Below, piece after piece: positions 19,501 to 29,494 of a DNA stretch of 64,000 nt. The translations under genes and the position numbers were made by a program. Each line of letters opens with the position of its first letter. The first letter of the stretch is position 1. The notes below the pieces were generated by a model that was not told the DNA's origin, searched no databases, and saw only the letters and a program-made list of their open reading frames with translations. The stretch is from Parendozoicomonas haliclonae (lineage in GTDB: Bacteria; Pseudomonadota; Gammaproteobacteria; Pseudomonadales; Endozoicomonadaceae), in assembly GCF_900174585.1 (NCBI RefSeq), contig NZ_FWPT01000012.1:108955-172954 (forward strand), given 5' to 3'.

Positions 19501-20685
19501 TCCCGAAAGCTGGTCGCATTGATGGGTGGTTCGATTAGTGTTGAATCGACAGTAGGCGAGGGCAGCGTCTTTGCATTTGATGTGGTTTTGGGGGTGGTCA
19601 GTGATGTTCAGACCCTGCCACCGGTTCCCCTGTTGGGTGAACGCCTGTTGATGGGAGGTCATAACCGGATTCTTCTTGCGGAAGATAATGAGGTCAACCA
19701 GCAGGTGGCCGTTGCTCTTCTCCAGCGGCTGGGTGCATCGGTCACTTGTGTTGGTAATGGCCGTGAGGCTATCGAACAGCTGGGAAGGCAAGCCTTTGAT
19801 CTGGTGTTTATGGATATCCAGATGCCGGAAATGGATGGTTACACAGCGGTGCGTCATATTCGTGCCTGCCCCGAATACGATGATCTTCCGATCATTGCGA
19901 TGACCGCCCATGCCATGGCTGAAGATAGAAACCGCTGCCTGGCTGCAGGTATGAATGATCATATCTCCAAACCTTTGCTGCCTGATCGTCTGTTGGAGCT
20001 TTTGTCCCGACATCTACCTCTGGCACCGGCGGGTTCCGGAAGAGTTGAAGCGCCTTCTGTAATGCCGCAAGTGTCACTTGTCCTGCCGGGTATCGACAGT
20101 CATAAGGGATTGGCTCGTCTGTTCGGTAATCAGGTTTTATATCGTGACTTACTGGCTCGCTTTTATCGGGATTTTTGTGGACTGCCTGAACGTCTGGCGG
20201 AACCTGTAGAGAATCAGGATGCTGTTCGTTTGCGGTTCCTTGCCCATGAGCTTAAAGGAGTGGCTGCTACTCTGGGCGCAGAGGTGCTTGCTGGGCGGGC
20301 TGCAGAGCTTGAGCAGTTGGCAGTGCGTGTACAGTGGGCGGATGTGCCGGAAGTTGTTAATCAACTTTGTCTTGAGTTGGACAAGGTGCTGTCGGGATTA
20401 CAGGCCTTTCTGGAAAGTAATGATCGCCCGGTTCAGAAGCAGCCTGTAAATGTTGAATCTACAGATGGGGCGATTGAGGAAGGTATCGAGTGTTTACGGT
20501 GCTATCTGCAGGAAGGTGATGTTCAGGCGATAAAGAGTTTCTCTGATCTGGCACCCCTGCTCAATCATCATGGTCACACTGGCAGGCTGGCTGAGTTGGA
20601 GCAGCTTATTGATGACTTTGACTTTGTACAGGCTTTGGAAGTGTTAAATAGTCTGGAAGCGGAGCTGGTCACCTTATCAGCCTGA
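16594..20685 (+). CDS. BvgS/EvgS-type hybrid sensor histidine kinase
   Basis: This 1363-residue inner-membrane multidomain phosphorelay kinase has, in order: a signal peptide (about 1-37), a periplasmic SBP_bac_3 solute-binding-like domain (about 65-300), a membrane helix (about 308-328), a GAF-like domain (about 345-500), two PAS domains (about 515-635 and 640-760), HisKA with H783 in NMSHEIRTP, HATPase_c with G boxes ([16 protein letters not shown]), a receiver with D1074 in [12 protein letters not shown], and an Hpt domain with H1218 in HELKG. All phosphorelay residues are present. ATG 16612 is an alternative start. No response-regulator gene is adjacent, so the output partner is elsewhere. 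The ligand is unknown. Confidence 0.92.
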   Translation: MTLCGCMARAYPLKALRLALLCFLLVVINFQCSFANAVTGKSADEAIGVPAEYAALHNFKLTEQEREMLTRFGEIRVAVEVGSPPISYVDDKGQYAGLAIDYLNVIADLLGVKFTYVLSMDRDESRIRLFNGEVDIAPWVMTDALETFDQLRYTRPLAYLPSVIMVRADSDMWAVEDLRNARIITNRNQVARENIKKDAPAVYHIEVSSAEEGFTLLHKGVGDAYVSNQVTANHVMGKLGLSNLRSLGDSGFPLSVQFAMSKDSDELLALFERVLLNIPASVRDGIHTRHVELPSSAAKINTNIAVLLVIVLILLIMFMHWNRRLSREVGERQNAETRLRERGEMDRVLGFITRQFVDHPLDEAIQATLQSVNVYQNALCCWVQEINGELRDQDVVVYGGRGNTGLSEAIRQLTRCDCFPAWEQIRQGQHVQVSVKDIDPNSCSEFHQVMQLAGAQSMICGPLLVEGKAVGFLGQLSTRDHDWGADEIMLLTRTAELIAISRLRKNAEMALRASEERYQLAIEAASDGLWDWNIKQDRIYFSTDFLSVLGYQSSDIIQNESGFRRLMHPDDKQSTTLYLRTVFKESSLPFQYIVRLRCKDGSYVVVRINGQVIKRSPEGLPLRAIGTMVDITEQRAWERELSLARFALDSSGDQIHWLREDGSHKYVNEAVVKALGYSYEELMSMNVLDVNPDLNKKSWKSLWKTLKDQGHISYESHRVSREGHHYPIEVTATYTEYEGEGFMFATCRNISERRAQEVALRMAKEEADQASAAKSEFLANMSHEIRTPMNAIIGMSLLALDTELTEEQRDYISKVSDAAETLLGIINDILDFSKIEAGRLELETVPFSLHKVLENLSAMVAIQAANKGISFDVSFDSEVPHLLEGDSLRLGQVLLNLVHNAIKFTQEGGVQLGVQLLNESTNQVRLCFTVRDSGIGIEPDKLSLLFESFSQVDSSTTRRFGGTGLGLAISRKLVALMGGSISVESTVGEGSVFAFDVVLGVVSDVQTLPPVPLLGERLLMGGHNRILLAEDNEVNQQVAVALLQRLGASVTCVGNGREAIEQLGRQAFDLVFMDIQMPEMDGYTAVRHIRACPEYDDLPIIAMTAHAMAEDRNRCLAAGMNDHISKPLLPDRLLELLSRHLPLAPAGSGRVEAPSVMPQVSLVLPGIDSHKGLARLFGNQVLYRDLLARFYRDFCGLPERLAEPVENQDAVRLRFLAHELKGVAATLGAEVLAGRAAELEQLAVRVQWADVPEVVNQLCLELDKVLSGLQAFLESNDRPVQKQPVNVESTDGAIEEGIECLRCYLQEGDVQAIKSFSDLAPLLNHHGHTGRLAELEQLIDDFDFVQALEVLNSLEAELVTLSA

Positions 20686-20716
20686 AGCTCTTGGTCTGAG
20701 CATTTCAGGCTGATAA
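20674..20716. terminator. Hairpin between convergent kinase and ygfZ genes
   Basis: A perfect 13-bp inverted repeat (TTATCAGCCTGAA / TTCAGGCTGATAA) has a 17-nt loop and straddles the kinase stop. Neither side has a good T run, so it may be a weak bidirectional terminator or an mRNA 3'-end stabiliser. Confidence 0.5.
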
Positions 20717-20729
20717 GAAATTAGAAGGA

Positions 20730-21755
20730 TTAGTCTTCGACAGTGTAGGGCAGTGGTACCAGTGTCAAAGGTGTCTTATCTTCACCAAGGGTAAGGCCAC
20801 CATTCTCTGCATCGTCTTTGCGAATGACGGCCAGAATCTCCACCTGACCGTTACCGCTGCTCATGGCAGTAACCACATCTCCGGTTTTCTTACCATCCTG
20901 ATTGAAAACAGCAGTGCCAATCTCTGGCGCATCGTTGGTTTGAGCTGAGAAGTGAAACAGATGGCTTTTCAGCTTACCAAGATACTTCATCCGGGCCACG
21001 ATTTCCTGACCGGTATAGCAGCCTTTCTTAAAAGAAATCCCGTTCAGAGACTGCCAGTTCAAGTGCTGGGGAATCCAGGCATCCCGTGACGCTTCAGTGA
21101 CCCAGGCAATACCGTTCTGAATATCTTCCAGCTGCCAGTGCGTGGTTGGTGCGACAGCGGCTTTTTCTGCCAGAGATTGCCATACGGCACTTGCCGCATC
21201 CGGTTTGATCCAGAGTTCAAAGCGTTGGGTCGAGACGGGAACAATAATGCCGTTTTCCCAGCTCGGTGTATGGCCGGCGTCTGGTGCAGGCTGGTCGGTC
21301 AGAGTGCTGATAATGTTCAGGCTGTCAGGGCCGGACAGGCCAATGCGCACCCACTGATCAGACACATCGGTAATGCTGACTGTGCGGAAGAATGCGGCAT
21401 ATTTGCCCAGATGGGCTTTTAGGTGCGCGCTCTGATCCGCAGGCAGGACTGCAATCAGATCATTGTCGGAGGCAACCATCCGGAAGTTGGCGACCATACG
21501 GCCTTTCGGGGTGCAGCAGGCGCCCAGAGTTTCTTCACCATTCTGAAGTGCCACCACATCACAGGTCAGCTGACCCTGTAAAAATTTACGGTTCTCTTCA
21601 CCGGTAAAGGCCAGCAGATGCTCATGACCCAGTAGGGTGATGGTGTTGGACGCTTCTGCAGGGGTTTCGGAGCTGATGATGGTGCCATCTTGCAGCGTGA
21701 TGTTCTGACTGGTGAGCCAGTTGAGCCATTCTTGTGTGGTCATTGGAGGAAACAT
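20730..21755 (-). CDS. ygfZ: Folate-binding protein YgfZ (tRNA-modifying/Fe-S maintenance)
   Basis: YgfZ is a GcvT-like tetrahydrofolate-binding protein needed for activity of certain Fe-S enzymes such as MiaB. The 341-residue product carries the family signature KGCYTGQE with the conserved cysteine, and an N-terminal GcvT-like segment (FLQGQLTCDV). ATG 21755 is preferred because GAG lies eight bases upstream; ATG 21743 gives the same core. It is divergent from sdhE, the same association as ygfZ-sdhE-ygfX in E. coli. Confidence 0.93.
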   Translation of the reverse strand: MFPPMTTQEWLNWLTSQNITLQDGTIISSETPAEASNTITLLGHEHLLAFTGEENRKFLQGQLTCDVVALQNGEETLGACCTPKGRMVANFRMVASDNDLIAVLPADQSAHLKAHLGKYAAFFRTVSITDVSDQWVRIGLSGPDSLNIISTLTDQPAPDAGHTPSWENGIIVPVSTQRFELWIKPDAASAVWQSLAEKAAVAPTTHWQLEDIQNGIAWVTEASRDAWIPQHLNWQSLNGISFKKGCYTGQEIVARMKYLGKLKSHLFHFSAQTNDAPEIGTAVFNQDGKKTGDVVTAMSSGNGQVEILAVIRKDDAENGGLTLGEDKTPLTLVPLPYTVED

Positions 21756-21934
21756 CAATGTCTCAGGAATCGGATGCTGCCCATAATAGAGGATTTTGGC
21801 TTCCGGTTCCCAGTCCGACTGTCTTGAGAGTGCAAAGATTGGTGTTCATTCCGGGTTTTGCTCTTGTTGTCCCGGGCCCCCTCCCTATAATGAGACCGCT
21901 ATTGTGTTTATCACCTGTTTTTCAGGAATTGCAG

Positions 21935-22249
21935 ATGTCAGAGAAGACCCAACAAGAATCTACTCAACACGTGCCTACTCAAGAGCCTGGCCAGGAAGAG
22001 ATGAACCGACTGTTCTGGCACAGCCGTCGGGGAATGCTTGAGCTGGATGTACTGCTGGTGCCGTTTACGCAGGAGGTTTATCCAACTCTGTCTGCCGAGC
22101 AGCGAGCGACTTATGTTGAACTGCTGGCCTGCGAAGATGCCGACCTGTTCGTCTGGTTTATGGAGAAGGAAATTCCTGCCGAGCAGAACCTTGCGGATAT
22201 GATACGCATGATTATCGACCGTGCCCGCTCACTGCCACCCGTGCATTGA
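21935..22249 (+). CDS. sdhE: Succinate dehydrogenase flavinylation factor SdhE
   Basis: SdhE helps attach FAD covalently to SdhA and FrdA. The 104-residue product contains the RGxxE motif (SRRGMLELDVLL) essential for flavinylation. A polar N-terminal extension of about 22 residues precedes the usual core. ATG 21935 is chosen over in-frame upstream starts because only it gives the normal family size and it is preceded by CAGGA. It overlaps ygfX, as in enterobacteria. nadB, another FAD enzyme of the same superfamily as SdhA, lies just beyond. Confidence 0.93.
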   Translation: MSEKTQQESTQHVPTQEPGQEEMNRLFWHSRRGMLELDVLLVPFTQEVYPTLSAEQRATYVELLACEDADLFVWFMEKEIPAEQNLADMIRMIIDRARSLPPVH

Positions 22250-22661
22250 TCTTTTTCCGGGGCCGTCCGTTCAAGCGTGGCGGATGGCTCTGCTGGTTCA
22301 TTCTATTGCTGCGTTGTCCCCTTTCTTTTCTGCCGCAGGCTGGCTGACTCCACTGTTCTGGCCGTTGGTTGTAATCTCCCTCAAACAATTTCATAGCCGT
22401 CTGGTTTCTCGCCAGAGTGCAGACGTTCAGGGACTCCGCTGGTTTCAGGGTGAGTGGAAACTGATGCTACCCGACGGTCATTGGGTTGAGAGCCAGCTGG
22501 TGGGTGAGCGGCTGGTGACGCCTTTTCTTACCGTACTGCGATTTACCTGCAGTACCTCTTCAATTGACAAACCGAAAAGGCTGGCTGTCGTACTGTTTAG
22601 GGATGCGGTACCGGAGGAACCCTATCGTCAACTCAGGGTTCTGATCCGGCTTAGGCATTAG
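22221..22661 (+). CDS. ygfX: YgfX/CptA-family small membrane protein
   Basis: The 146-residue product has two closely spaced hydrophobic segments (about residues 22-55) followed by a soluble C-terminal domain. This fits YgfX, the partner of sdhE, once proposed as a toxin (CptA) affecting FtsZ/MreB; that role is debated. It starts with GTG 22221 inside the 3' end of sdhE, an overlap of about 29 bp in another frame, indicating coupling. Its end overlaps the convergent nadB stop by 4 bp. Sequence conservation in this family is low, so the call rests largely on position and topology. Confidence 0.75.
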   Translation: MPAHCHPCIDLFPGPSVQAWRMALLVHSIAALSPFFSAAGWLTPLFWPLVVISLKQFHSRLVSRQSADVQGLRWFQGEWKLMLPDGHWVESQLVGERLVTPFLTVLRFTCSTSSIDKPKRLAVVLFRDAVPEEPYRQLRVLIRLRH

Positions 22662-24271
22662 TGTCTGGGTGTGAGAACCGTATCCCGTGCTGTGGGCAGG
22701 GTGCCGGGGAAGTCGCGGGTAAAGTGAAGGCCCCGGGACTCCCGGCGGGACAGGGCGCTTTCAATAATCAGTTCAGCTACCTGAGCCAGATTACGCAGTT
22801 CGATAAAGTCACTGCTGATTTGGTGATTGGAATAGAACTCGTCAATTTCGCTGAGTAGCAGGGAGATGCGATGTTTGGCCCGCAAGAGACGTTTGGTGGT
22901 TCGTACAATGCCGACGTAGTCCCACATAAAGCGGCGCAGTTCGTCCCAGTTGTGACTGATCACAACATCTTCATCGGAATCAGTAACCTGGCTGGCATCC
23001 CAGCAGGGAATTTGGATATCCGGATAAGGTTCTTGTCTGCGGGTGAGAATATGTTCCGCCGCTGAACGGGCATAAACCAGACACTCCAGCAGGGAATTAC
23101 TGGCCAGCCGGTTGGCACCGTGCAGTCCGGTATGGCTGCATTCTCCGATAGCGTAAAGACCTTCCACATCGGTGCGGCCTTCATGATTTACCAGCAGGCC
23201 GCCGCAGGTATAGTGCGCGGCAGGGACTACCGGGATGGGATCTTTGGTGATATCTATGCCCAGCTCTTTACAACGCTTATAGATGGCAGGGAAGTGTTCC
23301 TGAATAAACGCTGCCGGTTTGTGGCTGATATCCAGATACACACAATCCACACCCAGGCGTTTCATTTCATGGTCAATGGCGCGGGCGACGATATCCCGTG
23401 GTGCCAGCTCGCCCCGTTCATCAAACCTGTGCATAAACCTGCTGCCATCAGGCAGGCGCAGGAGGCCACCTTCACCACGCACGGCCTCGGAGATCAGAAA
23501 GGAGCGGGCATCCGGATGATACAGGCAGGTGGGATGGAACTGGTTGAACTCCATATTGGCGACCCGACAACCGGCGCGCCAGCCCATGGCAATACCATCG
23601 CCAGAAGCCCCATCACCATTGCTGGTATAGAGGTAGGCTTTGCTGGCACCGCCGGTGGCAAGAATTACGGAATTCGAGCGGAACAGAACTGTGTCATTAC
23701 GGTCTATATCGAGCACGTAAGCCCCGAGGCAACGGTTCCCGGGCAGACCCAGCTTGGCAGTGGTGATCAGATCGATCGCCAGATAATTATCCAGCAGGGT
23801 AATGTTTTTATGTTGCTTTGCCTGTTCCAGCAAGGTGTCGCCAATCGCCCGCCCGGTGGTGTCGGCTGCATGAATGATGCGACGCTGGCTGTGGCCGCCT
23901 TCTCGGGTCAGGTGAAAGTGTTGATCATCGGTATCCCGAGTGAAGGGGACCTGCTGGTCGATAAGCCATTGAATGGCTGAAGGTCCGTTCTCGACGGTAA
24001 AGCGGACGGCGGGCTCCTGGCATAACCCGCCACCGGCGGTCAGCGTGTCGTTAATATGCTGGTCGATGGAGTCTTGCTCGGTCAGTACCGCAGCGACACC
24101 TCCCTGGGCGCGCCAGGTGGAACCGGATTGCAGTTGCCGTTTACTGAGTACGGCAATGCGGGCGTCTGCACCCATTTTCTCTGCCAGATGAAGGGCCAGT
24201 GTCAGCCCGGCGGCGCCACTGCCAAGAATCAGCGCATCAAAGTAAAAATTTTTATACGTGTTGTGAAGCAT
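22658..24271 (-). CDS. nadB: L-aspartate oxidase
   Basis: NadB oxidises L-aspartate to iminoaspartate, the first step of de novo NAD synthesis, which NadA continues. The 537-residue flavoprotein has the N-terminal FAD dinucleotide-binding motif [14 protein letters not shown] (residues about 15-28), the [11 protein letters not shown] segment and the active-site region [15 protein letters not shown]. It also has the [15 protein letters not shown] motif that covers FAD in the succinate dehydrogenase/aspartate oxidase family. Its divergent position next to rpoE is the same as in Pseudomonas and E. coli. Confidence 0.96.
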   Translation of the reverse strand: MLHNTYKNFYFDALILGSGAAGLTLALHLAEKMGADARIAVLSKRQLQSGSTWRAQGGVAAVLTEQDSIDQHINDTLTAGGGLCQEPAVRFTVENGPSAIQWLIDQQVPFTRDTDDQHFHLTREGGHSQRRIIHAADTTGRAIGDTLLEQAKQHKNITLLDNYLAIDLITTAKLGLPGNRCLGAYVLDIDRNDTVLFRSNSVILATGGASKAYLYTSNGDGASGDGIAMGWRAGCRVANMEFNQFHPTCLYHPDARSFLISEAVRGEGGLLRLPDGSRFMHRFDERGELAPRDIVARAIDHEMKRLGVDCVYLDISHKPAAFIQEHFPAIYKRCKELGIDITKDPIPVVPAAHYTCGGLLVNHEGRTDVEGLYAIGECSHTGLHGANRLASNSLLECLVYARSAAEHILTRRQEPYPDIQIPCWDASQVTDSDEDVVISHNWDELRRFMWDYVGIVRTTKRLLRAKHRISLLLSEIDEFYSNHQISSDFIELRNLAQVAELIIESALSRRESRGLHFTRDFPGTLPTARDTVLTPRH

Positions 24272-24591
24272 TGCAGAGGATCGTTACTGTTGTCGAAACC
24301 ATTCCTTTGGCATCATGGTGAAGACTGAATGTTATTATGGTCTGTGGCCGTGATATGCCGCAGACAATTTGCGACAGCCGTAATAAATATTCTGGGCAAG
24401 AGCATTGCATAATGTTTTGCTAGAGTGAACCTTATGGCAGGGTAAACAAGTGATTGTCTCCTGTTGTTTCGCTCCTCCCTTTGTCGGAAGTACGATCAGT
24501 GGACAGGGTGGTTTGTCGCTGATGCACTGACGCATTCTCAGCCTGTAATTGCACGACATTGCAGAAAATTGAAAAAAATGTACCGAATGAT
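24272..24591. other. Intergenic region between nadB and the rpoE promoter
   Basis: No coding sequence is supported in this stretch. It must hold the nadB promoter (minus strand) and possibly further rpoE promoters. I could not fix a convincing vegetative -10/-35 pair. Confidence 0.5.
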
Positions 24592-24620
24592 GGAACTTTT
24601 TGTCAGCTCTACTGTCATAA
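24592..24620 (+). promoter_or_regulatory. Candidate sigma-E (RpoE/AlgU) autoregulatory promoter
   Basis: GGAACTT (24592-24598) is separated by 15 nt from GTCATAA (24614-24620), close to the sigma-E consensus GGAACTT-N15/16-GTCTAA. It lies about 70 bp upstream of rpoE, where autoregulation is expected. Confidence 0.7.
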
Positions 24621-24688
24621 CGGTTAGATCGGAGCAAATGCGTTTTGGCCTAGGCTCTACATCTGGTCAAAAACGTTGAGGGAAGCCT

Positions 24689-25276
24689 ATGGCAGATGCA
24701 CCTGAAACCGATCTACAGCTGGTGGAACGGGTGCGCAAGGGGGATAAAAGAGCCTTTGACCTTCTTGTCATCAAATACCAGCACAAGATTCTCGGCCTCG
24801 TCGGGAGTTACGTCCATGACTTCCAGGAAGTGCAGGATGTAACCCAGGAAGCCTTTATCAAGGCTTACCGTGCGATGGGCCAGTTTCGTGGTGACAGTGC
24901 GTTCTATACCTGGTTGTACAGAATTGCCATCAATACTGCGAAGAATCATCTGGTGTCCAAGGGGCGTCGGCCTCCGGATACTGATGTCGATGTATACGAC
25001 GCAGAGAATTATGAGGGCGCGTTCCCGCTGAAGGATCTGGAAACTCCGGAAAACAACCTTCAGAAGAATCAGGTGGAAGAGGCCATCTACGGGGTGATCA
25101 ACAACCTCCCGGATGAGCTGAGAACAGCAGTGACGCTACGAGAGTTTGAAGGCCTGAGTTATGAAGAAATAGCCCAGGTTATGGATTGTCCGGTGGGGAC
25201 TGTCCGTTCACGGATCTTCCGTGCGCGGGAAGCCATCGACAAGGTGATCCGACCTCTGCTTAACAAGGCAGGCTAG
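24689..25276 (+). CDS. rpoE: Extracytoplasmic stress sigma factor RpoE/AlgU
   Basis: RpoE directs RNA polymerase to envelope-stress promoters and is held inactive by RseA. The 195-residue product has sigma region 2 (about 25-95, FYTWLYRIAINTAKNHL) and region 4 (about 135-185, LREFEGLSYEEIAQVMDCP), and no region 3, as in ECF sigmas. GAGGGAAG precedes ATG 24689. It heads the rpoE-rseA-rseB-rseC-mucD cluster, the arrangement called algU-mucABCD in Pseudomonas. Confidence 0.97.
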   Translation: MADAPETDLQLVERVRKGDKRAFDLLVIKYQHKILGLVGSYVHDFQEVQDVTQEAFIKAYRAMGQFRGDSAFYTWLYRIAINTAKNHLVSKGRRPPDTDVDVYDAENYEGAFPLKDLETPENNLQKNQVEEAIYGVINNLPDELRTAVTLREFEGLSYEEIAQVMDCPVGTVRSRIFRAREAIDKVIRPLLNKAG

Positions 25277-25385
25277 GCGGATGACCACACAGGCTGAGTA
25301 AAGCTGGTTAACGCTGGATGCGTACTTTCTACCCATTGGGTACGCGGGGGATGAGTGAAACAGACAAAAACCAGTGAGGTGTCCT

Positions 25386-26102
25386 ATGAGTGATACCAGT
25401 AATAACAAACCAGATTCCGGCTCCCGTCAGGATCATCTGCGCGAATCACTCTCTGCGCTGATGGATGGCGAGGCCAACGAACTGGAAATGCACCGGATCC
25501 TGGATCGCCTGGGTTCCGATGAAGAGTTGCGCTCTGCGGCGGTTAGCTACCAGCGTATTGGGGCTGCGGTTCGCCAGGAGCAGAATGCCTTTTCAGGTAT
25601 CGATCTGTCGGCTTCCATTCGTGATGCAATTGCTGGTGAGCCTACACCGGTTCTGGAAAGCGAAGCCAGCGAGCAGAAGCAGGCTGCCAACCGTCAGGGC
25701 TGGTTCGCCAACCTGGGACGACTGGCAGTGGCAGCTTCTGTTGCGGCGGCTACGGTTGTTGGGGTGCAATCCTGGCAGCTGGCCAATCGTGGCGATGCCG
25801 GTGCTCCATCAACAGAGCTGGCGACAATTGTCGAGCCGGTCAGTGTGCCGTCTGTAGGCCTGCCTTCAGGCAACCTGCCATCTTCCGATATGTTTGGTGC
25901 CCGTGGCCTGCAGGCCGGTTTTGGTACCGAGCAGAACAGTATGACACCAGAGCAGATGAGCCGGGCCCGCGGTTATGCGGATCAGGTAGCTCAGGCCCGT
26001 TTCCGTGCTTATATGATGGAGCATGCTGAACAGGCTTCTGCTTACGGTGGCAGTATTGTTCCTCTGGTAAGAGCGACAAGCTACGGTTCAGCCGGGCGCT
26101 GA
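25386..26102 (+). CDS. rseA: Anti-sigma-E factor RseA (MucA)
   Basis: RseA sequesters RpoE at the inner membrane until DegS and RseP cleave it. The 238-residue product has an N-terminal cytoplasmic anti-sigma domain (about 18-85, with LSALMDGEANELEMHRILD), one membrane helix (about 112-131) and a periplasmic tail for RseB binding. ATG 25386 is preceded by GAGGTG. The 109-bp gap after rpoE is not coding. Truncation of this gene causes mucoidy in Pseudomonas; here it is full length. Confidence 0.94.
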   Translation: MSDTSNNKPDSGSRQDHLRESLSALMDGEANELEMHRILDRLGSDEELRSAAVSYQRIGAAVRQEQNAFSGIDLSASIRDAIAGEPTPVLESEASEQKQAANRQGWFANLGRLAVAASVAAATVVGVQSWQLANRGDAGAPSTELATIVEPVSVPSVGLPSGNLPSSDMFGARGLQAGFGTEQNSMTPEQMSRARGYADQVAQARFRAYMMEHAEQASAYGGSIVPLVRATSYGSAGR

Positions 26103-26193
26103 ACCTTCTCTGGCGGGATACCTGTCAGCAGGTATCTGCCGGGGAGATCAGACTGGCAAGTGAGTGAGTTTGAGAGCGGAGAGTAGAGAGTGT

Positions 26194-27270
26194 ATGAGTA
26201 AAGGAACACTCGGCGTGATGGGATGCAGTTTGAAAGGTGGTTTGAAAGCTGCTCTGGTGGCGGGTGGTCTGTTATTTTCAGCACTCACATTTGCACAGAC
26301 TTCTGGCTCCCAGTCTTCAGTGGCAACACCAGCCGACTGGTTGACCCGAATGGTTGCCGCACCCTCGGTGACCGCCTATGAAGGCCTGTTTGTCTATGAA
26401 AATGCCTCCGGTATTTCCGCTGTGCGCATCTTCCACAAGCCGGAAGATAACATTCAGAAAGAACGCCTGATTTATCAGGATGGCCCTTACCGGGAAATTG
26501 TCCGTGAGGGCGACAAGATCGCCTTTATTCGTCCAGATGGTGATATCAGCCGCTTCCGCACCGAAGGTGTCAGCGGTCTGGTTGAGCGTCTGAGTAACTA
26601 TCAGGATGATCTTCGTCAGTCGTACCGTCTGCTGTTTGGCGGCAATGACCGTGTTGCCGGTCGTAATGCCCTCCGTATTGAAGTTCAGCCCCGCGACTCC
26701 CATCGTTACGGTTTTGCCCTGTGGCTCGACCGGGATACCGGTTTGATGCTGCGTTCCGAATTGATTGGTGAAAAGGGTGCGATCCTCGAACGCCTGCAAT
26801 ATGTTGACCTTTCTACGCCGCAAGAACTTCCTGCCCAGTTGCTGGAACCTTCCCGCCCTGTTAACTGGCAACCAGCGCCGAAAAAGCAACCGGTTCCCGA
26901 AGCATCGGCCCTCAAGGCTTTGAGCTGGGAGATGGGCTGGATTCCTTCCGGTTTTGAGCTGGCAGGAATCAGTCAGGCCGATAGCCCAGTCTCTCGGCAG
27001 AAGGTAGACAGCCTGTTGTTCAGTGATGGCCTGTCTGCGTTTTCGGTATTTGTTGAGAAGGATCAGTCCAAGGTGCTTGGGCCGGCCTCAGAGCAGATCG
27101 GGGCAACAGCGGCTATCTCCCGCCTGTTCCGGCAGGGTGATGATTATTTCAATGTGACGGTGATTGGTGAGATTCCTGTCGGTGTTGCTGAGCGGGTCGC
27201 AGTCTCTGTTAAACCGAGAAATAGCAGTTCTCAACCTTCGGCGGATCAAAACGATAAGCCATCTCCCTGA
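26194..27270 (+). CDS. rseB: Sigma-E regulatory protein RseB (MucB)
   Basis: RseB is a periplasmic protein that binds RseA and shields it from DegS; mislocalised lipoproteins or LPS release it. The 358-residue product has a signal peptide (about 1-36, ending TFA), the MucB/RseB N-terminal lipoprotein-sensor-like domain and the C-terminal domain (ALSWEMGWIPSGFEL). ATG 26194 is chosen over an in-frame GTG at 26164 because it leaves a normal signal sequence. A Ser/Gln/Pro-rich tail of about 20 residues extends past the family core. Confidence 0.93.
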   Translation: MSKGTLGVMGCSLKGGLKAALVAGGLLFSALTFAQTSGSQSSVATPADWLTRMVAAPSVTAYEGLFVYENASGISAVRIFHKPEDNIQKERLIYQDGPYREIVREGDKIAFIRPDGDISRFRTEGVSGLVERLSNYQDDLRQSYRLLFGGNDRVAGRNALRIEVQPRDSHRYGFALWLDRDTGLMLRSELIGEKGAILERLQYVDLSTPQELPAQLLEPSRPVNWQPAPKKQPVPEASALKALSWEMGWIPSGFELAGISQADSPVSRQKVDSLLFSDGLSAFSVFVEKDQSKVLGPASEQIGATAAISRLFRQGDDYFNVTVIGEIPVGVAERVAVSVKPRNSSSQPSADQNDKPSP

Positions 27271-27336
27271 ATATCAGATCCATTAAGTCAGATAGCTGTT
27301 GTGTGGTTGTCTGTCTCTGAATGTTAATATTCGAGC

Positions 27337-27786
27337 ATGATTGAAGAGCGCGGTCGGGTCGTTAAGGTAGAAGCGACCTCAGTCTGGGTTGAAACCCTCC
27401 GAAAAAGTACCTGTGGCCAGTGTCAGGCCAGCAATACCTGCGGGCATGGTTTGATGAACCGAATGATGCCGTCCCGCAGCCATGCCTATATTCGTGCCTC
27501 CAGTGCCACAGCCTTGAAGGTGGGTGATGAAGTGACCATTGCCTTGCCTGAGCAGGCTGTGCTGTCGGCTTCGGTACTGGTGTATCTGGGGCCTTTGCTC
27601 GCCATGCTGTTGGGTGTGGTGCTGGGCAGTATGGCCGGACTGGCAGAACCCTGGATCATAGCGTTGGCTGTCGTCGGACTGGTGTCGGGTTTTTATGGTG
27701 TGCGCTGGTGGACACGGCAGGCGCAGGAAGGGCTGTATGAACCGATTGTTTTGCGTCGGCACATTCCTCTTTCTGCGACAGATTAA
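27337..27786 (+). CDS. rseC: RseC/MucC-family inner-membrane protein
   Basis: This 149-residue protein has an N-terminal cytoplasmic domain with a clustered cysteine motif (CGQCQASNTCG) and two adjacent membrane helices (about 78-98 and 102-122). RseC is a positive modulator of sigma-E and is linked to the SoxR-reducing Rsx/Rnf system in E. coli. Its position between rseB and mucD is conserved. It starts at ATG 27337, 66 bp after rseB. Confidence 0.93.
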   Translation: MIEERGRVVKVEATSVWVETLRKSTCGQCQASNTCGHGLMNRMMPSRSHAYIRASSATALKVGDEVTIALPEQAVLSASVLVYLGPLLAMLLGVVLGSMAGLAEPWIIALAVVGLVSGFYGVRWWTRQAQEGLYEPIVLRRHIPLSATD

Positions 27787-27883
27787 GACAGATTGATACA
27801 GCTGATTCGTTGCTGTTTGCGGCACGGTCGGGTAAATCTAAAGAACCCTTACAAACTCGTTAATAAGTACGGGAATAATAGTG

Positions 27884-29359
27884 ATGAGCAAAAATGGATC
27901 TCGATCTACGTCACAGTATGAACGCCCCATTAGCCGCAAGGCCCTTCTCTTTACCTTTTGTCTGGCCGTTGTTGGCAGCCTGACATTTGCCATTTCCAAA
28001 CCGGCAGAAGCCAAAGATCAGCTGCCGGACTTCTCGACGCTGGCGGAGCAGACGTCTCCGGCCATCGTCAATATCAGTACCATGACCAATCCCAAGCGTG
28101 ACCGTAACCAGATGTACGGCCCATATGGGGAAGAGCTGCCGGAAATCCTGCGCCGCTACTTCGGGCTTCAGGTTCCTGACGGTCGTGGCGGTTCCCGGCA
28201 GGAGCAGCCTCAACCCCAGTCACTGGGTTCCGGCTTTATCATCTCCAAAGATGGTTATGTCCTGACCAACAATCATGTGATTGAAGGTGCGGACGAAATT
28301 ATTGTGCGGATGAATGATCGTAGTGAGTACAAGGCCAAGCTGATTGGTGCTGACAAAAAGTCCGATCTGGCTCTACTGAAGGTGGATGGTAAGAACCTGC
28401 CGACTGTGAAAATCGGCCAGTCTGAAAACCTCAAGCCTGGTCAGTGGGTATTTGCGATTGGTTCACCGTTCGGTTTCGACTACTCGGTGACCAAGGGCAT
28501 TATCAGCGCCTTGAACCGTAGTCTGCCCCGCGAAAGCTATGTGCCGTTTATTCAGACCGATGTGCCTATCAATCCGGGTAACTCCGGCGGCCCGCTGCTG
28601 AATATGCAGGGCGAAGTGATTGGTATTAACTCCCAGATCTACACCCGCTCCGGTGGCTTTATGGGGCTGTCGTTTGCTATCCCGGTTGATGATGCCATGG
28701 ATGTGGTGGCGCAGCTGAAAGAGAACGGTCAGGTATCACGCGGCTGGCTGGGCGTGATTATTCAGGATGTTGACCGTGATCTGGCGGATTCTTTTGGTCT
28801 GGATCGCCCACATGGCGCTTTGCTGAGTCAGGTGCTGCCAGAAGGTCCTGCTGATAAGGGCGGCCTGCAGGCTGGTGACATCATCACCCGTTTCAATGAT
28901 CGTGAAATCAAGTTCTCCAGTGATCTGCCTATTGCTGTTGGTCGTGCGCCAATTGGCAAAGAGGTTGAAGTGGAGCTGGTTCGTCGCGGCAAGAAGAAAA
29001 CTCTTGAGCTGGCCGTGGGCGAGCTGCCTGATGAGCAATCTGGCGTGAACCCTCGCGATGGTATCCGTAAGGACAACCGGTTGGGTATCTCTGTGACTGC
29101 GCTCGATGAAGCGGTTCGTTCCCGCCTGGGGCTCGACAGTGAAGTGAAAGGTGTTGTGGTTACCGAAGTTGGTCAGGGTGTTGGTCGTGCTTATGGATTG
29201 CGTTCCGGGGATGTGATTACCCAGATTAACCATGAGAACATTACTTCCACCAAAGAGTACCAGAAGGTCACCGCCGACCTGCCGGTGAATAAGACCATCT
29301 CCATGCGTCTGATTCGCCGTGGTACACCGGGCTTTATTACTTTCCGTTTGGCTGAGTAA
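27884..29359 (+). CDS. mucD: Periplasmic serine protease MucD/DegP family
   Basis: The product is an HtrA-type protease/chaperone that degrades misfolded envelope proteins and feeds back on sigma-E activity. The 491-residue product has an N-terminal signal sequence (ending about AEA, residue 43), a trypsin-like domain with catalytic H131 (TNNHVIEG), D161 (SDLALL) and S234 (GNSGGPLL), and two PDZ domains (about 275-365 and 395-480). ATG 27884 or the GTG one codon before it is the start. A strong terminator follows, ending the sigma-E unit. Confidence 0.96.
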   Translation: MSKNGSRSTSQYERPISRKALLFTFCLAVVGSLTFAISKPAEAKDQLPDFSTLAEQTSPAIVNISTMTNPKRDRNQMYGPYGEELPEILRRYFGLQVPDGRGGSRQEQPQPQSLGSGFIISKDGYVLTNNHVIEGADEIIVRMNDRSEYKAKLIGADKKSDLALLKVDGKNLPTVKIGQSENLKPGQWVFAIGSPFGFDYSVTKGIISALNRSLPRESYVPFIQTDVPINPGNSGGPLLNMQGEVIGINSQIYTRSGGFMGLSFAIPVDDAMDVVAQLKENGQVSRGWLGVIIQDVDRDLADSFGLDRPHGALLSQVLPEGPADKGGLQAGDIITRFNDREIKFSSDLPIAVGRAPIGKEVEVELVRRGKKKTLELAVGELPDEQSGVNPRDGIRKDNRLGISVTALDEAVRSRLGLDSEVKGVVVTEVGQGVGRAYGLRSGDVITQINHENITSTKEYQKVTADLPVNKTISMRLIRRGTPGFITFRLAE

Positions 29360-29373
29360 AAGTAACCGGGTGA

Positions 29374-29407
29374 AAAATGGGGTGACAATGTGTCGCCCCA
29401 TTTTTTT
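29374..29407 (+). terminator. Rho-independent terminator after mucD
   Basis: A long stem (AATGGGGTGACA / TGTCGCCCCATT, one G-U pair) with a 3-nt loop is followed by seven T's. Confidence 0.93.
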
Positions 29408-29494
29408 AGGGAAAGTGTTTGTACTTGTTGTGATGCTGTTGAATAGCAGGCTTTTGGCAAATACGGTAAACTTCTCTTTTTAATGAACATTTAT

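Noticed and set aside
21734..21934. In-frame upstream extension of sdhE by 67 codons
   Set aside because: It would make SdhE far longer than the family and overlap the ygfZ start. ATG 21935 has the ribosome-binding site and the normal N-terminus.
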